DNA of 35,819 bases, from contig JAAFGT010000039.1 in assembly GCA_010365215.1 (NCBI GenBank), forward strand, positions 1 through 35,819. Direction: 5' to 3'. The translations under genes and the position numbers were made by a program. Below the pieces are notes generated by a model. It did no database searches, was not told the origin of the DNA, and was given only the letters and a program-made list of their open reading frames with translations. Of the stretch, positions 1-7,468 are shown piece after piece. The stretch comes from Acidipila sp. Lineage in GTDB: Bacteria > Acidobacteriota > Terriglobia > Acidiferrales > UBA7541. Every line of letters begins with the position of its first letter. Within the stretch, counting starts at the first letter, position 1.

Positions 1-1917
1 CGTGGTGGTGCCAAGATCTTCCTGCGATTCAGCAAGGTGCTCAACAACGGAGGCGTTGGTTTCGTCGCGCGCTTCGGTGCGCGCCTTGAGGCTCTGCCGC
101 TTGGTCTGTTTCTCAAGCTGCGCGCGCAGCTCGCGATCCTTGACCGCTTCGACTACGCGCGCGATCTGCTGCTCGTAGTTTTTCAAGGTCAGGTTAAATT
201 TCGTCTCCAGCTCCGCGAGCCGCTTGCGCTGGCGCTCGACCCAATCGGTGCGCAGCGCCAGCCGCTCCGCGCCGAGACGCTCAAACTCCGCCGCGGATTG
301 CCGCTTGAGGTCTTCCATCTGATCGCGGCTGCGGTGCAGATAGGCAATCAATTCGCCAGCTTCGCGAACGTTGGGGTCCATCTCTTTTTTTGCGCGTGCG
401 ATCGCCGTGGCGGGCATGCCGAGCCTTTCGGCGATGGCGATGCCGCAGGAAACGCCGGGCACTCCAGTCAACAGGCGATAAGTGGGCCGCAGGTTCTCGC
501 CGTCAAACTCCATCGCGGAATTCAGCACGCCCGGCGTGGTGGAGGCATAGGCTTTCAGACGGTCGTGATGCGTGGTGGCCAGGATCAGGCAGCCGCGTTC
601 GCGAAACTCCTCGAGCAGCGCCACGGCCAGCGCAGCACCTTCTTCGGGCGCCGTGCCCGTGCCCATTTCGTCCACCAGCACCAGCGACTGCGGCGTTGCC
701 GTTTCCAGCATGACGCGCAGGTTGAGCATGTGCGCGGAAAAAGTGGAGAGGTCGGCGGCAATGGACTGTTCGTCGCCAATATCGGCGAGCACATGATCCA
801 CCAGCGGCAGCTCCGCGCGCTCCGCCGCCACCGGAATGCCCGACTGTGCGGCGAGGATGGCGAGGCCGACCGTCTTAAGCGCCACGGTTTTTCCGCCGGT
901 GTTGGGCCCGCTCACCACCAGCACGGTGTCAGGGCCGCCCAGCTCGAGCGAAAGCGGCACCACCGCGCGCTCCTGCTTGCGCAGTTTGTCTTCGAGCGCG
1001 GGGTGGCGCGCAGCGTCGAGGCGCAGCCGCGCGCCATCGATAAACACCGGCGTGGTGCACTGGAATTCGCGTGCGAAGCGTGCGCGGGCGAACAGCGAAT
1101 CCACCAGCGCAATCGTCTCCGTGGCCGCCGCCAGCGCCGGGTGCTCGCCGCGCAGGCGCGAAGTAAGCTCGTCGAGTATGCGCACGATTTCCGCGGCCTC
1201 ATCTTCAGCGAGCTGCACCAGGTGGTTATTGCTGTCCACGGTTTCCAGCGGCTCGACGAACACCGTTTGGCCCGTCGAGCTGGCCCCGTGAACGACTCCG
1301 GGCACGTTGCGGCGCTCCGCCGCGCGCACCGGAATCACAAACCGGTCGTTGCGCAGGGTGACGTAGTCCTCGCCAGGCTCTTCGCCGCGCGCGCGAATGA
1401 TCCGCTTCAGATCTTGCCGCAGTTTCTCGCGGGTCTTGCCGATCGTGCCGCGGATGCGCTTCAGCTCCGGCGATGCGTCGTCGCTGATCTCTGCATTCGG
1501 CAGAATCGCGCGGCGAATCGCTTTCGACAAGCCGGAGAGGTCGGGCAGCGCGGCAGCGCGTTCCGAGAGGCGCGGGTGTTTTGCGGTTTCGTGGCGAAGC
1601 GACAGCTTCAGTGCGCCCGCCGTCTCGACGAGTGAGGCCGCGTCGAGCAACTGCACCGGCGCGAGCACGTGTCCCGGCACACTCAGGCGTTCGAGCCACG
1701 GCTCCGGGTCGGCCAACGCTCCGAAGCCCATCTCTCCGCCGGCACGCAGATGGGCTACGGCTTCTTCAATTAAAACAAACGCCGCTTCGAGCGCCGCGCG
1801 ACCAGTGGAGAAGGCGAGCGCCTCCACGGCGCGGCGGCCGGGCTCGCAAGTGGTGTAGCGCCGCACAATTTCGCGCAGCCGCTCAAACTCCAGAATGTCT
1901 TCGACAGTTCTCGACAC
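1..1917 (-). CDS. mutS2: MutS2 family DNA-binding ATPase (3' end cut by window edge)
   Basis: First 639 codons of MutS2, a MutS paralogue that binds branched DNA or stalled/collided ribosomes, depending on the species. The N-terminus (VEDILEFERLREIV) matches the family opening. The Walker A loop GPNTGGKT lies near residues 336-343, followed by the MutS signature segment (VLVDEMGTGTAPEEG) and ATTHH. A long charged helical region follows, and the frame is still open at position 1, so the C-terminal Smr domain, if present, lies outside the window. The start is GTG at 1917, chosen because GAGGAATAA sits directly upstream as a ribosome-binding site and the family N-terminus begins a few residues later. 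Family assignment is certain; the cellular role is not decided by sequence. Confidence 0.95.
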   Translation of the reverse strand, partial: MSRTVEDILEFERLREIVRRYTTCEPGRRAVEALAFSTGRAALEAAFVLIEEAVAHLRAGGEMGFGALADPEPWLERLSVPGHVLAPVQLLDAASLVETAGALKLSLRHETAKHPRLSERAAALPDLSGLSKAIRRAILPNAEISDDASPELKRIRGTIGKTREKLRQDLKRIIRARGEEPGEDYVTLRNDRFVIPVRAAERRNVPGVVHGASSTGQTVFVEPLETVDSNNHLVQLAEDEAAEIVRILDELTSRLRGEHPALAAATETIALVDSLFARARFAREFQCTTPVFIDGARLRLDAARHPALEDKLRKQERAVVPLSLELGGPDTVLVVSGPNTGGKTVALKTVGLAILAAQSGIPVAAERAELPLVDHVLADIGDEQSIAADLSTFSAHMLNLRVMLETATPQSLVLVDEMGTGTAPEEGAALAVALLEEFRERGCLILATTHHDRLKAYASTTPGVLNSAMEFDGENLRPTYRLLTGVPGVSCGIAIAERLGMPATAIARAKKEMDPNVREAGELIAYLHRSRDQMEDLKRQSAAEFERLGAERLALRTDWVERQRKRLAELETKFNLTLKNYEQQIARVVEAVKDRELRAQLEKQTKRQSLKARTEARDETNASVVEHLAESQEDLGTTT

Positions 1918-2461
1918 TTATTCCTCGCGAGCTCACTAAACAATTGCTTAGGCAGCTCCCCTTATAAATTCGTGAGGAGCGCAGCCCGGCCTGAAAGTTT
2001 CTCAGGGAGACAAGGCGCGTCCGATTGTCGCACTTTTCCCGGCAGCTCACGCACCCTGCCGTTTTTAGAGATCTGTTTTTAGGACTTGGAGCGGCACGAG
2101 CCGAAGGATAGGGATTGGTGGTTACCACTCAAAAAGACAGGGCCCAATAAAAAGGGGGCCTGCGACGGCCCCAAAAAAATTCACCCCACTGAGCCGAAAA
2201 CTTGCTCGTATGTAACCCCGGGAATCAGAGACTGTTACCTGTTATGGAGCAACCTCCATGCCAACCTAGCGCTTCACTTCGATAATTGTAACTTCCAAGC
2301 CCTGAACGAATTAGACGTCGAAGAAGTCTGGCGAGAATGTAGCTCGCTGTCATTCTACGTTTTCTCACACCACCCGGCCGGGATATATACGTTGTTTGGG
2401 ATACTGCTGCGTCCGGCGCTTGCAATGAAGTCCGGCATTTTAACTGGGTGGCTTAGCTGTG
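1918..2461. other. Gene-free stretch between mutS2 and the anti-sigma gene
   Basis: No convincing coding region was found in about 540 bases. Open frames here (for example plus 2086-2472) have no recognisable protein features. The stretch holds a minus-strand terminator hairpin at about 2146-2172, an 11-bp palindrome GTGGTTACCAC at 2118-2128, and on the minus strand a small perfect hairpin ATGGAG-GTTG-CTCCAT near 2244-2259. About 290 bases separate the anti-sigma stop from the terminator, so this may be a long 3' untranslated region or an independent small RNA. I did not recognise a 6S, SRP, tmRNA or RNase P signature. Confidence 0.5.
2146..2172 (-). terminator. Rho-independent terminator
   Basis: On the minus strand a 6-bp stem GGGGCC / GGCCCC with a 6-nt loop is followed by CTTTTTATT. 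The T-run is present only on the minus-strand side, so it should stop transcription arriving from the sigma/anti-sigma operon (or from a small RNA between 2173 and 2461). Confidence 0.65.
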
Positions 2462-3685
2462 TTAGCGCGTAATTAGGACGCGCGCACGCCGCCACGCCAG
2501 TCGCGCCGGCCAGAAAAGCAGCAGCGTCCACAATGCCAGCCAAGGCGCCACGCCGAGCACGAAAACCAGGAAAGAGATCGAGCTTTCGATGGCTTCGCGG
2601 AAGCCCTCGATTAAGGCATTTCCCAGCCGCGTGCCGGCAGATGGGTGGGGCTGGTCGAGGGCGGCTTTGTATTCCTCACTAAGCTTCAATTGCAACGTGG
2701 CATAACGCACCTGGTGTTCCAGATTTTTACGCTGCGCGTCCATCTGCTCAATTTCACCGCGCACCCGGGCGATCTCCCGCTCCACCTCGAGCACGTCAAC
2801 CACTTTGCCGGTGCGCTCACGCAGCACCTGGATCAGGCGCTGCTCAGTCTCGCGGGAGTTTTTCAGACGCGCGGTCAGGTCGACATATTGCCGCGTAACT
2901 TCTTCGGCGGTTTGCGATTCCTGCTCCACGCGGCCTAGCTTTTTCAGCTCGGCGAGCGCGGCGTCTAATTCGCCGCCCGGCAATTGGAGGGTGGCAGTCA
3001 AGAAACGCCCGGCATTTTGCGGCGTTTCCACCGAAAGATTGGCCGCGTACCCCCGATGCACGCGTAGAAGCGCTTCCATCGCCGCGCGCCCCTGTTCGAA
3101 CTCTTTCACCACGACCGCGAGGGTTGCATTACGCACGACCATGGGTCCAGGCACCCCTTCCAATTGGTCCGCAACGGTAGTCGCAAGCTGCTCTTTTCGA
3201 GCAGGCTGAGTTACAAGTTTGTCGAGTCCTGTCACCCGCTGATTTGCAATGTTGCGCGGCCCTACCTCGGGCTCCGAGAGTCCTGTCACCCTCTGATCTG
3301 CGATGTTGCGCGACCGCAAGAAGTTCGGGACGGCAATTGCGAACAGCAGTAGTAATGCAGCGCAAGCGGACAGCCCCCAGATCATCCTGTGGAAGCGCAG
3401 TTTCTGGGACCACGGCGCAAAAACCGTCTTGGCATTCACCGGCTCCCGGCGTCTCAGCTCCGCCTGCGCTGCCGCGCCAACACCGTCCGCCAGCCGGCCG
3501 GGCGACGCTTCCACTTGCCAGGCCAGCATCTGCTTGGAGACGCTACGCATATCGCTGGCGATGGCGCGGCATTCCGTACACTGCTCGAGGTGCATGGCAG
3601 CGGCGGCGGCGCGCTCGAGCGTGAGCTCGCCATCGAGATAAGCCATCACTTCTTCGGGTTCAAATGGATGCGTTGAGCGAGTCAT
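2462..3685 (-). CDS. Anti-sigma factor: zinc-finger (ZAS) domain, TM segment, DUF4349 domain
   Basis: Membrane protein of 407 residues, likely the anti-sigma partner of the ECF sigma factor just upstream. Residues 1-60 form a zf-HC2/ZAS domain with HxxxCxxC at His32, Cys36 and Cys39. A transmembrane helix spans roughly residues 96-120. Residues about 175-335 match the DUF4349 type: a beta-rich half followed by a coiled coil around ETEQRLIQVLRERTGKVVDVLEVEREIA. A second hydrophobic segment lies at about 370-395, near the C-terminus. The ATG at 3685 is preferred over an upstream TTG because AGGAAAATTAT precedes it. A segment after the first TM is duplicated (RNIADQRVTGL and RNIANQRVTGL). Sigma binding by the N-terminal domain is inferred from family and context. 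Confidence 0.85.
   Translation of the reverse strand: MTRSTHPFEPEEVMAYLDGELTLERAAAAAMHLEQCTECRAIASDMRSVSKQMLAWQVEASPGRLADGVGAAAQAELRRREPVNAKTVFAPWSQKLRFHRMIWGLSACAALLLLFAIAVPNFLRSRNIADQRVTGLSEPEVGPRNIANQRVTGLDKLVTQPARKEQLATTVADQLEGVPGPMVVRNATLAVVVKEFEQGRAAMEALLRVHRGYAANLSVETPQNAGRFLTATLQLPGGELDAALAELKKLGRVEQESQTAEEVTRQYVDLTARLKNSRETEQRLIQVLRERTGKVVDVLEVEREIARVRGEIEQMDAQRKNLEHQVRYATLQLKLSEEYKAALDQPHPSAGTRLGNALIEGFREAIESSISFLVFVLGVAPWLALWTLLLFWPARLAWRRARVLITR
3224..3312. repeat. 35-bp direct repeat inside the anti-sigma gene
   Basis: Two copies at 3224-3258 and 3278-3312 differ at three positions by eye. The 54-bp offset keeps the frame and produces the duplicated RNIA(D/N)QRVTGL peptide in the extracytoplasmic linker after the TM helix. 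Confidence 0.85.
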
Positions 3686-3708
3686 ATAATTTTCCTTGGA
3701 GTTTCCCC

Positions 3709-4257
3709 TCAAGCCTGCGGACGCGGCGTGAGCAGCACATCGCGCAAAGCCATGCGCGCGCGGAAAAGGCGCGAGCGCACGGTGTTCACCGGCACGCGCA
3801 TTACCGCGGCAATTTCTTCGTAGCTCAATTGCTCGTATTCACGCAGCAGCAGAATTTCGCGCTCCTGCGCGTCGAGGCGTTCCACGGCATCGCGCACAAC
3901 CAGACCGGCATCCGGGTCGGCAAAGGTCGCGGGATCGGGCATCTCATTCGCGTCCTGGCCGTCACGCGACGAGCCAGAGATATCGGAACGGCGCCCGGAC
4001 TTTCGCCGTTCCGCCCAAACCATTTTTACGGCGATGCCATAAAGATAGGTGCGGAAGAGCGCTCGCGGCTCATAACGTTGCGACGATTTGAGGACTGCCA
4101 GGAACACTTCCTGCGCCAGCTCTTCGGCTCGCGGAGGGTCCTGCAACCGCCGGCGGAAAAAGCCGTAAATTGGCTCGCGGTAGCGCCGGAACAGTTCAGT
4201 GAATGCTTCGCCCGAGCCTTGCTGGAACTGGAGCATCAGCGCTTCGTCACTGGTCAT
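3709..4257 (-). CDS. ECF-family RNA polymerase sigma factor
   Basis: Sigma-70 family protein of 182 residues, the usual size for the extracytoplasmic function group. Region 2 covers about residues 20-95 (AFTELFRRYREPIYGFFRRRL, then the AEELAQEVFLAVL core-binding helix). Region 4 covers about 125-175, with a helix-turn-helix (LSYEEIAAVMRVPVNTVRSRLFRAR). Its stop codon lies 23 bases upstream of the anti-sigma ATG, so the two are co-transcribed as a sigma/anti-sigma pair. No good Shine-Dalgarno is visible before the ATG at 4257. Target genes cannot be deduced. A GGGAACTTTT element upstream could be an autoregulated ECF -35. Confidence 0.93.
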   Translation of the reverse strand: MTSDEALMLQFQQGSGEAFTELFRRYREPIYGFFRRRLQDPPRAEELAQEVFLAVLKSSQRYEPRALFRTYLYGIAVKMVWAERRKSGRRSDISGSSRDGQDANEMPDPATFADPDAGLVVRDAVERLDAQEREILLLREYEQLSYEEIAAVMRVPVNTVRSRLFRARMALRDVLLTPRPQA

Positions 4258-4555
4258 ATGAGTAATGCCCGTATTTCAATCGCACGTTTCAAATATTTCA
4301 CTTGAGGGATGTCACTCGCCGGCCGTGGCCGGTTGGATATTCGGGCGCGGCACGATTCTCTCACTACCGGTAATGTCGCGAGAGGCGGAAAAGTTCCCGT
4401 GATGAAAAAAAGACGCATAGAACAACGAGGGGGAGCGGAACAACTGTTTGTGCACTACCTACCACCGCCGCCATCAGCACAGCTCGGAATGGGGCTTCGG
4501 GTGGGAGAGTTAGGAACCGCAATTCACCGCAACCGAGCCGCAGCCGCAGTTGGAA
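4258..4555 (-). promoter_or_regulatory. Upstream region of the sigma operon with possible ECF -35 and inverted repeat
   Basis: No gene seen in this 298-base gap. Reading the minus strand, GGGAACTTTT (4389-4398) resembles the -35 of ECF-type promoters; the matching -10 is unclear. Between it and the sigma start lies a perfect inverted repeat CCGGCC-GT-GGCCGG at 4319-4332 with no T-run after it, so an operator or mRNA hairpin is more likely than a terminator. Assignment is tentative. Confidence 0.3.
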
Positions 4556-5950
4556 CTAGAAGGCGCCGATGGCGGCGCGAATGGCGGCGGCAATGGATTC
4601 GGTAAAGCGCTCCACGTCGTCCTGCTGTTCGGCTTCGACCATTACGCGCGCCAGCGATTCGGTGCCGGAATAGCGCAGCACGATCCGCCCGCGGTTGCCG
4701 AGCGTGCGGTTGGCTTCGGCCAGCGCCCAGGCCACGCCAGGCAGCCCTTCGAGCGGCGGCTTTTCCTTGACCCGCACATTGAGAATTTTCTGCGGGTAGA
4801 CGGAGAGGCCCGAGGTAAGCATCTCGAGCGGCCCCTTCATGGAGACCAAGCTAGCGATGATCAGCGCCGTGAGCAGCCCATCACCGGTGACCGAATCGTC
4901 GAGAAAAATAACGTGGCCGGACTGTTCGCCGCCAAGATTGGCTCCCAGGCGCAGCATTTCTTCGAGCACGTAACGGTCGCCCACCGCGGCGCGCACCAGG
5001 CGAATACCTTCGCTGGCCAGCACGCGCTCCAGGCCAAGATTGCTCATGGTGGTGCCAACGACTACATCGCCCTTGAGCGTGCCCGCGGCCTTCATGTGCC
5101 GTGCCGCAGCCAGCATCACGCCGTCGCCATCCACGATGCGGCCCATGCCCGACGAAAAAATGGCGCGATCGGCGTCGCCGTCGAAAGCCACGCCGAGCGC
5201 GGCATGCGAATCCACTACCTGCTTGCGAAGACTCTCGGGATAGAGCGAGCCGCAATCCACGTTGATGTTGCGCCCGTCAGGCTCGGCGTTGATGGCCATC
5301 ACCTGCGCGCCAAGCGAGCGAAAGAGCTGCGGGCCCAACGCGCTGGCCGCGCCATTGGCGCAGTCCAACACCAGCTTCATGCCTTCCAGCTTTGCGCCGG
5401 GCAGCGCGAAGCCGCGCAGCCACGCCAGATATTGTTCGTCGAGCGAAGTATCAGCTTCGAGCGCGACACGCTGAGCAACTTTCCGAGCAACTTCGGGAGC
5501 AACTTCGGGAGAGCTCCCGGGGGCTGCTCCCGTGGCCGCGCGGCGCGCCACGATTTCGCGCTCCAGCTCGAGCTCCACTTCGTCGGAAAATTTCGTTCCG
5601 CTTCCGGAGAAAAGCTTGACGCCGTTATCGGTGAAGGGATTATGCGAGGCGGAGATAACCACGCCCGCGGAAAATCCTTTCAGCCGAACCAGGCAGGCCA
5701 CGCCCGGCGTGGAGATGACTCCGGCGAAGGCGATTTCCGCGCCGGCCGCTGCGGCGCCGCACGCAATCTGCTGCGCCAGCTGGGGGCTGGAGAGGCGCGG
5801 ATCCATACCAATCAGAATGCGCGGGCGCGGCTGTTTCTTGCGCAGGTGCGAGCCCAGCGCCTCGCCAATAGCGATGAGCGTGGCCTCGTCCAGCGGAGCC
5901 ACGCCAGGGGTGCCGCGAATTCCATCAGTTCCAAACAGGTGTCTAGCCAT
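4556..5950 (-). CDS. glmM: Phosphoglucosamine mutase
   Basis: Converts glucosamine-6-phosphate to glucosamine-1-phosphate on the way to UDP-GlcNAc and peptidoglycan. The 464-residue protein opens with the GlmM signature (M)ARHLFGTDGIRG. The phosphoserine loop VISASHNP has active Ser102, the metal loop FDGDADR lies at about 256-262, and the phosphate-binding loop RYSGTES is near the C-terminus. The ATG at 5950 fits the family start; an upstream TTG adds only seven residues. A 4-residue repeat (PEVA-type) from a 12-bp DNA repeat lengthens a linker near residues 147-160. It is the last gene of cdaA-cdaR-glmM, a conserved arrangement in which CdaA activity is tuned by CdaR and GlmM. Confidence 0.97.
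   Translation of the reverse strand: MARHLFGTDGIRGTPGVAPLDEATLIAIGEALGSHLRKKQPRPRILIGMDPRLSSPQLAQQIACGAAAAGAEIAFAGVISTPGVACLVRLKGFSAGVVISASHNPFTDNGVKLFSGSGTKFSDEVELELEREIVARRAATGAAPGSSPEVAPEVARKVAQRVALEADTSLDEQYLAWLRGFALPGAKLEGMKLVLDCANGAASALGPQLFRSLGAQVMAINAEPDGRNINVDCGSLYPESLRKQVVDSHAALGVAFDGDADRAIFSSGMGRIVDGDGVMLAAARHMKAAGTLKGDVVVGTTMSNLGLERVLASEGIRLVRAAVGDRYVLEEMLRLGANLGGEQSGHVIFLDDSVTGDGLLTALIIASLVSMKGPLEMLTSGLSVYPQKILNVRVKEKPPLEGLPGVAWALAEANRTLGNRGRIVLRYSGTESLARVMVEAEQQDDVERFTESIAAAIRAAIGAF
5475..5510. repeat. 12-bp tandem repeat (3 copies) inside glmM
   Basis: Units at 5475-5486, 5487-5498 and 5499-5510 (GCAACTTCGGGA type; the first is diverged). The period is a multiple of three, giving an in-frame 4-residue repeat in a GlmM linker between domains 1 and 2. 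Confidence 0.8.
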
Positions 5951-5962
5951 AAGCGTGCCGAC

Positions 5963-6004
5963 GTGTAGCAATAAAGGTGTAGCAATAAGCGTGTAGCATT
6001 AAAC
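5963..6004. repeat. 14-bp tandem repeat (3 copies) in the glmM leader
   Basis: Units GTGTAGCAATAAAG, GTGTAGCAATAAGC and GTGTAGCATTAAAC lie end to end, followed by a degenerate GTGCCGCAAT unit. They occupy most of the gap between cdaR and glmM, ending about 12 bases before the glmM ATG. The period is not a multiple of three, which fits non-coding DNA. Confidence 0.85.
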
Positions 6005-6046
6005 GTGCCGCAATGCGGGTAAAATAACACTCCAGTTTAGCACACG

Positions 6047-6442
6047 CTAATGAGGCTCCTGGCGGGGCGACAATTGCAGATGAATTTCCGAAGGCGTAAC
6101 GCGCACCACTTCCGATCCGGGAGGCGTATCGATGGCAGCGGCCGTCAGAAACACTACCTTCTCCCCGGCGGCGCCTCCTTTTAAATCCACACTGACGGCA
6201 AGATCTGCCGGCGTCAACTGGCGCAGCACAGCGGAACGCCCGCGAACGCGCACGCGCACAACGGTGGGAATCTCTCCAGTGATTTCAAGATTTTCGGGAA
6301 TATTGCGAAATTCCAGCGGCACCAGATACCCGATTTCGACGAAAGGCTCCGCGCGATAGGTGGACCACACCAGAAAAGCGAGCACCAGCGCGAGAGATTT
6401 CAGAGCTAAATCGCGTTGGAGAAAATTGCGCAGCGCTTTCAT
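6047..6442 (-). CDS. cdaR: YbbR-domain protein, regulator of diadenylate cyclase
   Basis: Protein of 131 residues with an N-terminal membrane anchor (about residues 13-28, LALKSLALVLAFLVWSTY) followed by a single YbbR domain (VPLEFRNIPENLEI...VRVRGR...LTPADLAVSVDL). YbbR/CdaR proteins are extracytoplasmic modulators of CdaA. Firmicute CdaR has several YbbR repeats, so this is a short version. It lies 36 bases after cdaA and about 100 bases before glmM on the same strand. Confidence 0.85.
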   Translation of the reverse strand: MKALRNFLQRDLALKSLALVLAFLVWSTYRAEPFVEIGYLVPLEFRNIPENLEITGEIPTVVRVRVRGRSAVLRQLTPADLAVSVDLKGGAAGEKVVFLTAAAIDTPPGSEVVRVTPSEIHLQLSPRQEPH

Positions 6443-6478
6443 GTCCCCTCAGACGGTTTTTTTGATTCGCAACTCAAG

Positions 6479-7333
6479 TTACTCCAGAGCCGCCAGCGGT
6501 GAACGGAAACCTTTCACCATATCGGCAAGGCGCGCGGCAAGCTGCTCGGGCGTCAGGTTGGCTTCGAGCTTGCCTTCATGCGCCAGGGCAATCGCGCCGG
6601 TCTGCTCGGAGACAACCACAGCCAGCGCGTCGCTTTCTTCGGTGATACCGATGGCCGCGCGGTGACGCGTGCCGAGCTGGCTGGAGAGTCCCGCGCTGAG
6701 CGCCAGCGGCAGGAAGCAGGCCGCTGCAGCAACGCGACTGCCGCTGATAATTATGGCGCCATCGTGCAGCGGCGATTCCGGCAGGAAGATGGCCAGCAGC
6801 AGGTCGTAGCTGAGCGCAGCGTCCAGCGGCACGCCGCTTTCAATGTAGGTGCGCAGGCCGGTATCGCGCTCGATCACGATCAGCGCGCCGATGCGGCTCT
6901 GCACGAAGTAGCGCACGGCCAGCACGATATCGTCGGCAGCGCCGCCCACATGCGGCGAGGCAAAGCGCTTCCACAGCGGGCCCAGGCCCGCCCGCGCCAG
7001 GCCGCGGCGGATCTCCGGCTGGAAAAGAATCAGCAAGGCCACGGCGAAGTAGGTGAAAAGCGTGGCCAGCAGCCACTCGGTCATTTCCAGGCGCGCCCAG
7101 CGCACCACGCGGTAGAAAATCAGCAGCAGCACCATGGCCGCGGCAATTTGCACGGCGCTGGTGCCGCGCAGCAGCGTCAGCACGTAGTAGATGGCCACCG
7201 CGATCAGCAGGATATCCACGGCCGCGCGCCAGTCCATCCGCGCCGCCGCTTGCCACGGAAACGCAGCCACTACGGCGAAGTCCGCCGTGCCGTTCACCGT
7301 GCTGTTCATTGCTCTGTTCATTGCGCTGTTCAT
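6479..7333 (-). CDS. cdaA: Diadenylate cyclase (c-di-AMP synthase), CdaA type
   Basis: Makes cyclic di-AMP from two ATP. Three hydrophobic helices (WRAAVDILLIAVAIYYVL, AAAMVLLLIFYRVV, WLLATLFTYFAVALLILF) precede the DAC domain. Both catalytic motifs are intact: DGA in SPLHDGAIII (residues about 191-193 with this start) and RHR in GTRHRAAIG (about 223-225). Start choice is uncertain because the N-terminus consists of a 4-residue repeat from a 12-bp DNA repeat with several ATG/GTG options between 7297 and 7345, plus a TTG at 7384; an ATG at 7237 would give the core family length. First gene of cdaA-cdaR-glmM, divergent from the AI-2E transporter gene. Confidence 0.93.
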   Translation of the reverse strand: MNSAMNRAMNSTVNGTADFAVVAAFPWQAAARMDWRAAVDILLIAVAIYYVLTLLRGTSAVQIAAAMVLLLIFYRVVRWARLEMTEWLLATLFTYFAVALLILFQPEIRRGLARAGLGPLWKRFASPHVGGAADDIVLAVRYFVQSRIGALIVIERDTGLRTYIESGVPLDAALSYDLLLAIFLPESPLHDGAIIISGSRVAAAACFLPLALSAGLSSQLGTRHRAAIGITEESDALAVVVSEQTGAIALAHEGKLEANLTPEQLAARLADMVKGFRSPLAALE

Positions 7334-7348
7334 GGCGCTATTCACTGT
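7289..7348. repeat. 12-bp tandem repeat (5 copies) at the cdaA start
   Basis: Five end-to-end 12-bp units (GCTGTTCATTGC type) at 7289, 7301, 7313, 7325 and 7337; the outer two are more diverged. Read on the minus strand they encode NSAM/NRAM/NSTV units and supply several alternative start codons for cdaA. Confidence 0.85.
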
Positions 7349-7468
7349 GCAGCGTAAGGTAGCCCAGCGCTCCTCTGGGAGCAAGCTTACGAGCAGCGCC
7401 GCCAGGGCACGCGATTATGTTATCGTTGCCGTGCCTTATCGCAACTATCTGGCAGGGAATTCCCGATT

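Noticed and set aside
37-1635. Long plus-strand open frame (532 codons) opposite mutS2
   Set aside because: It is the antisense of a conserved MutS2 sequence. Its product is Arg/His/Gln/Leu-rich without domains, a common by-product of high-GC codon use.
1883-2128. Minus-strand frame of 81 codons overlapping the mutS2 start
   Set aside because: It overlaps the real GTG start and ribosome-binding site of mutS2 in another frame and has no recognisable features.
2086-2472. Plus-strand frame of 128 codons in the gap after mutS2
   Set aside because: Composition and lack of any motif or ribosome-binding site argue against coding; it also spans the terminator hairpin.
4550-5968. Plus-strand open frame (472 codons) opposite glmM
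   Set aside because: Antisense of a complete GlmM with all active-site motifs; no recognisable protein.
5963-6004. CRISPR-like array
   Set aside because: Repeats are 12-15 bp directly adjoining without spacers; no cas genes. The Cas4-like nuclease at 26725 is isolated.
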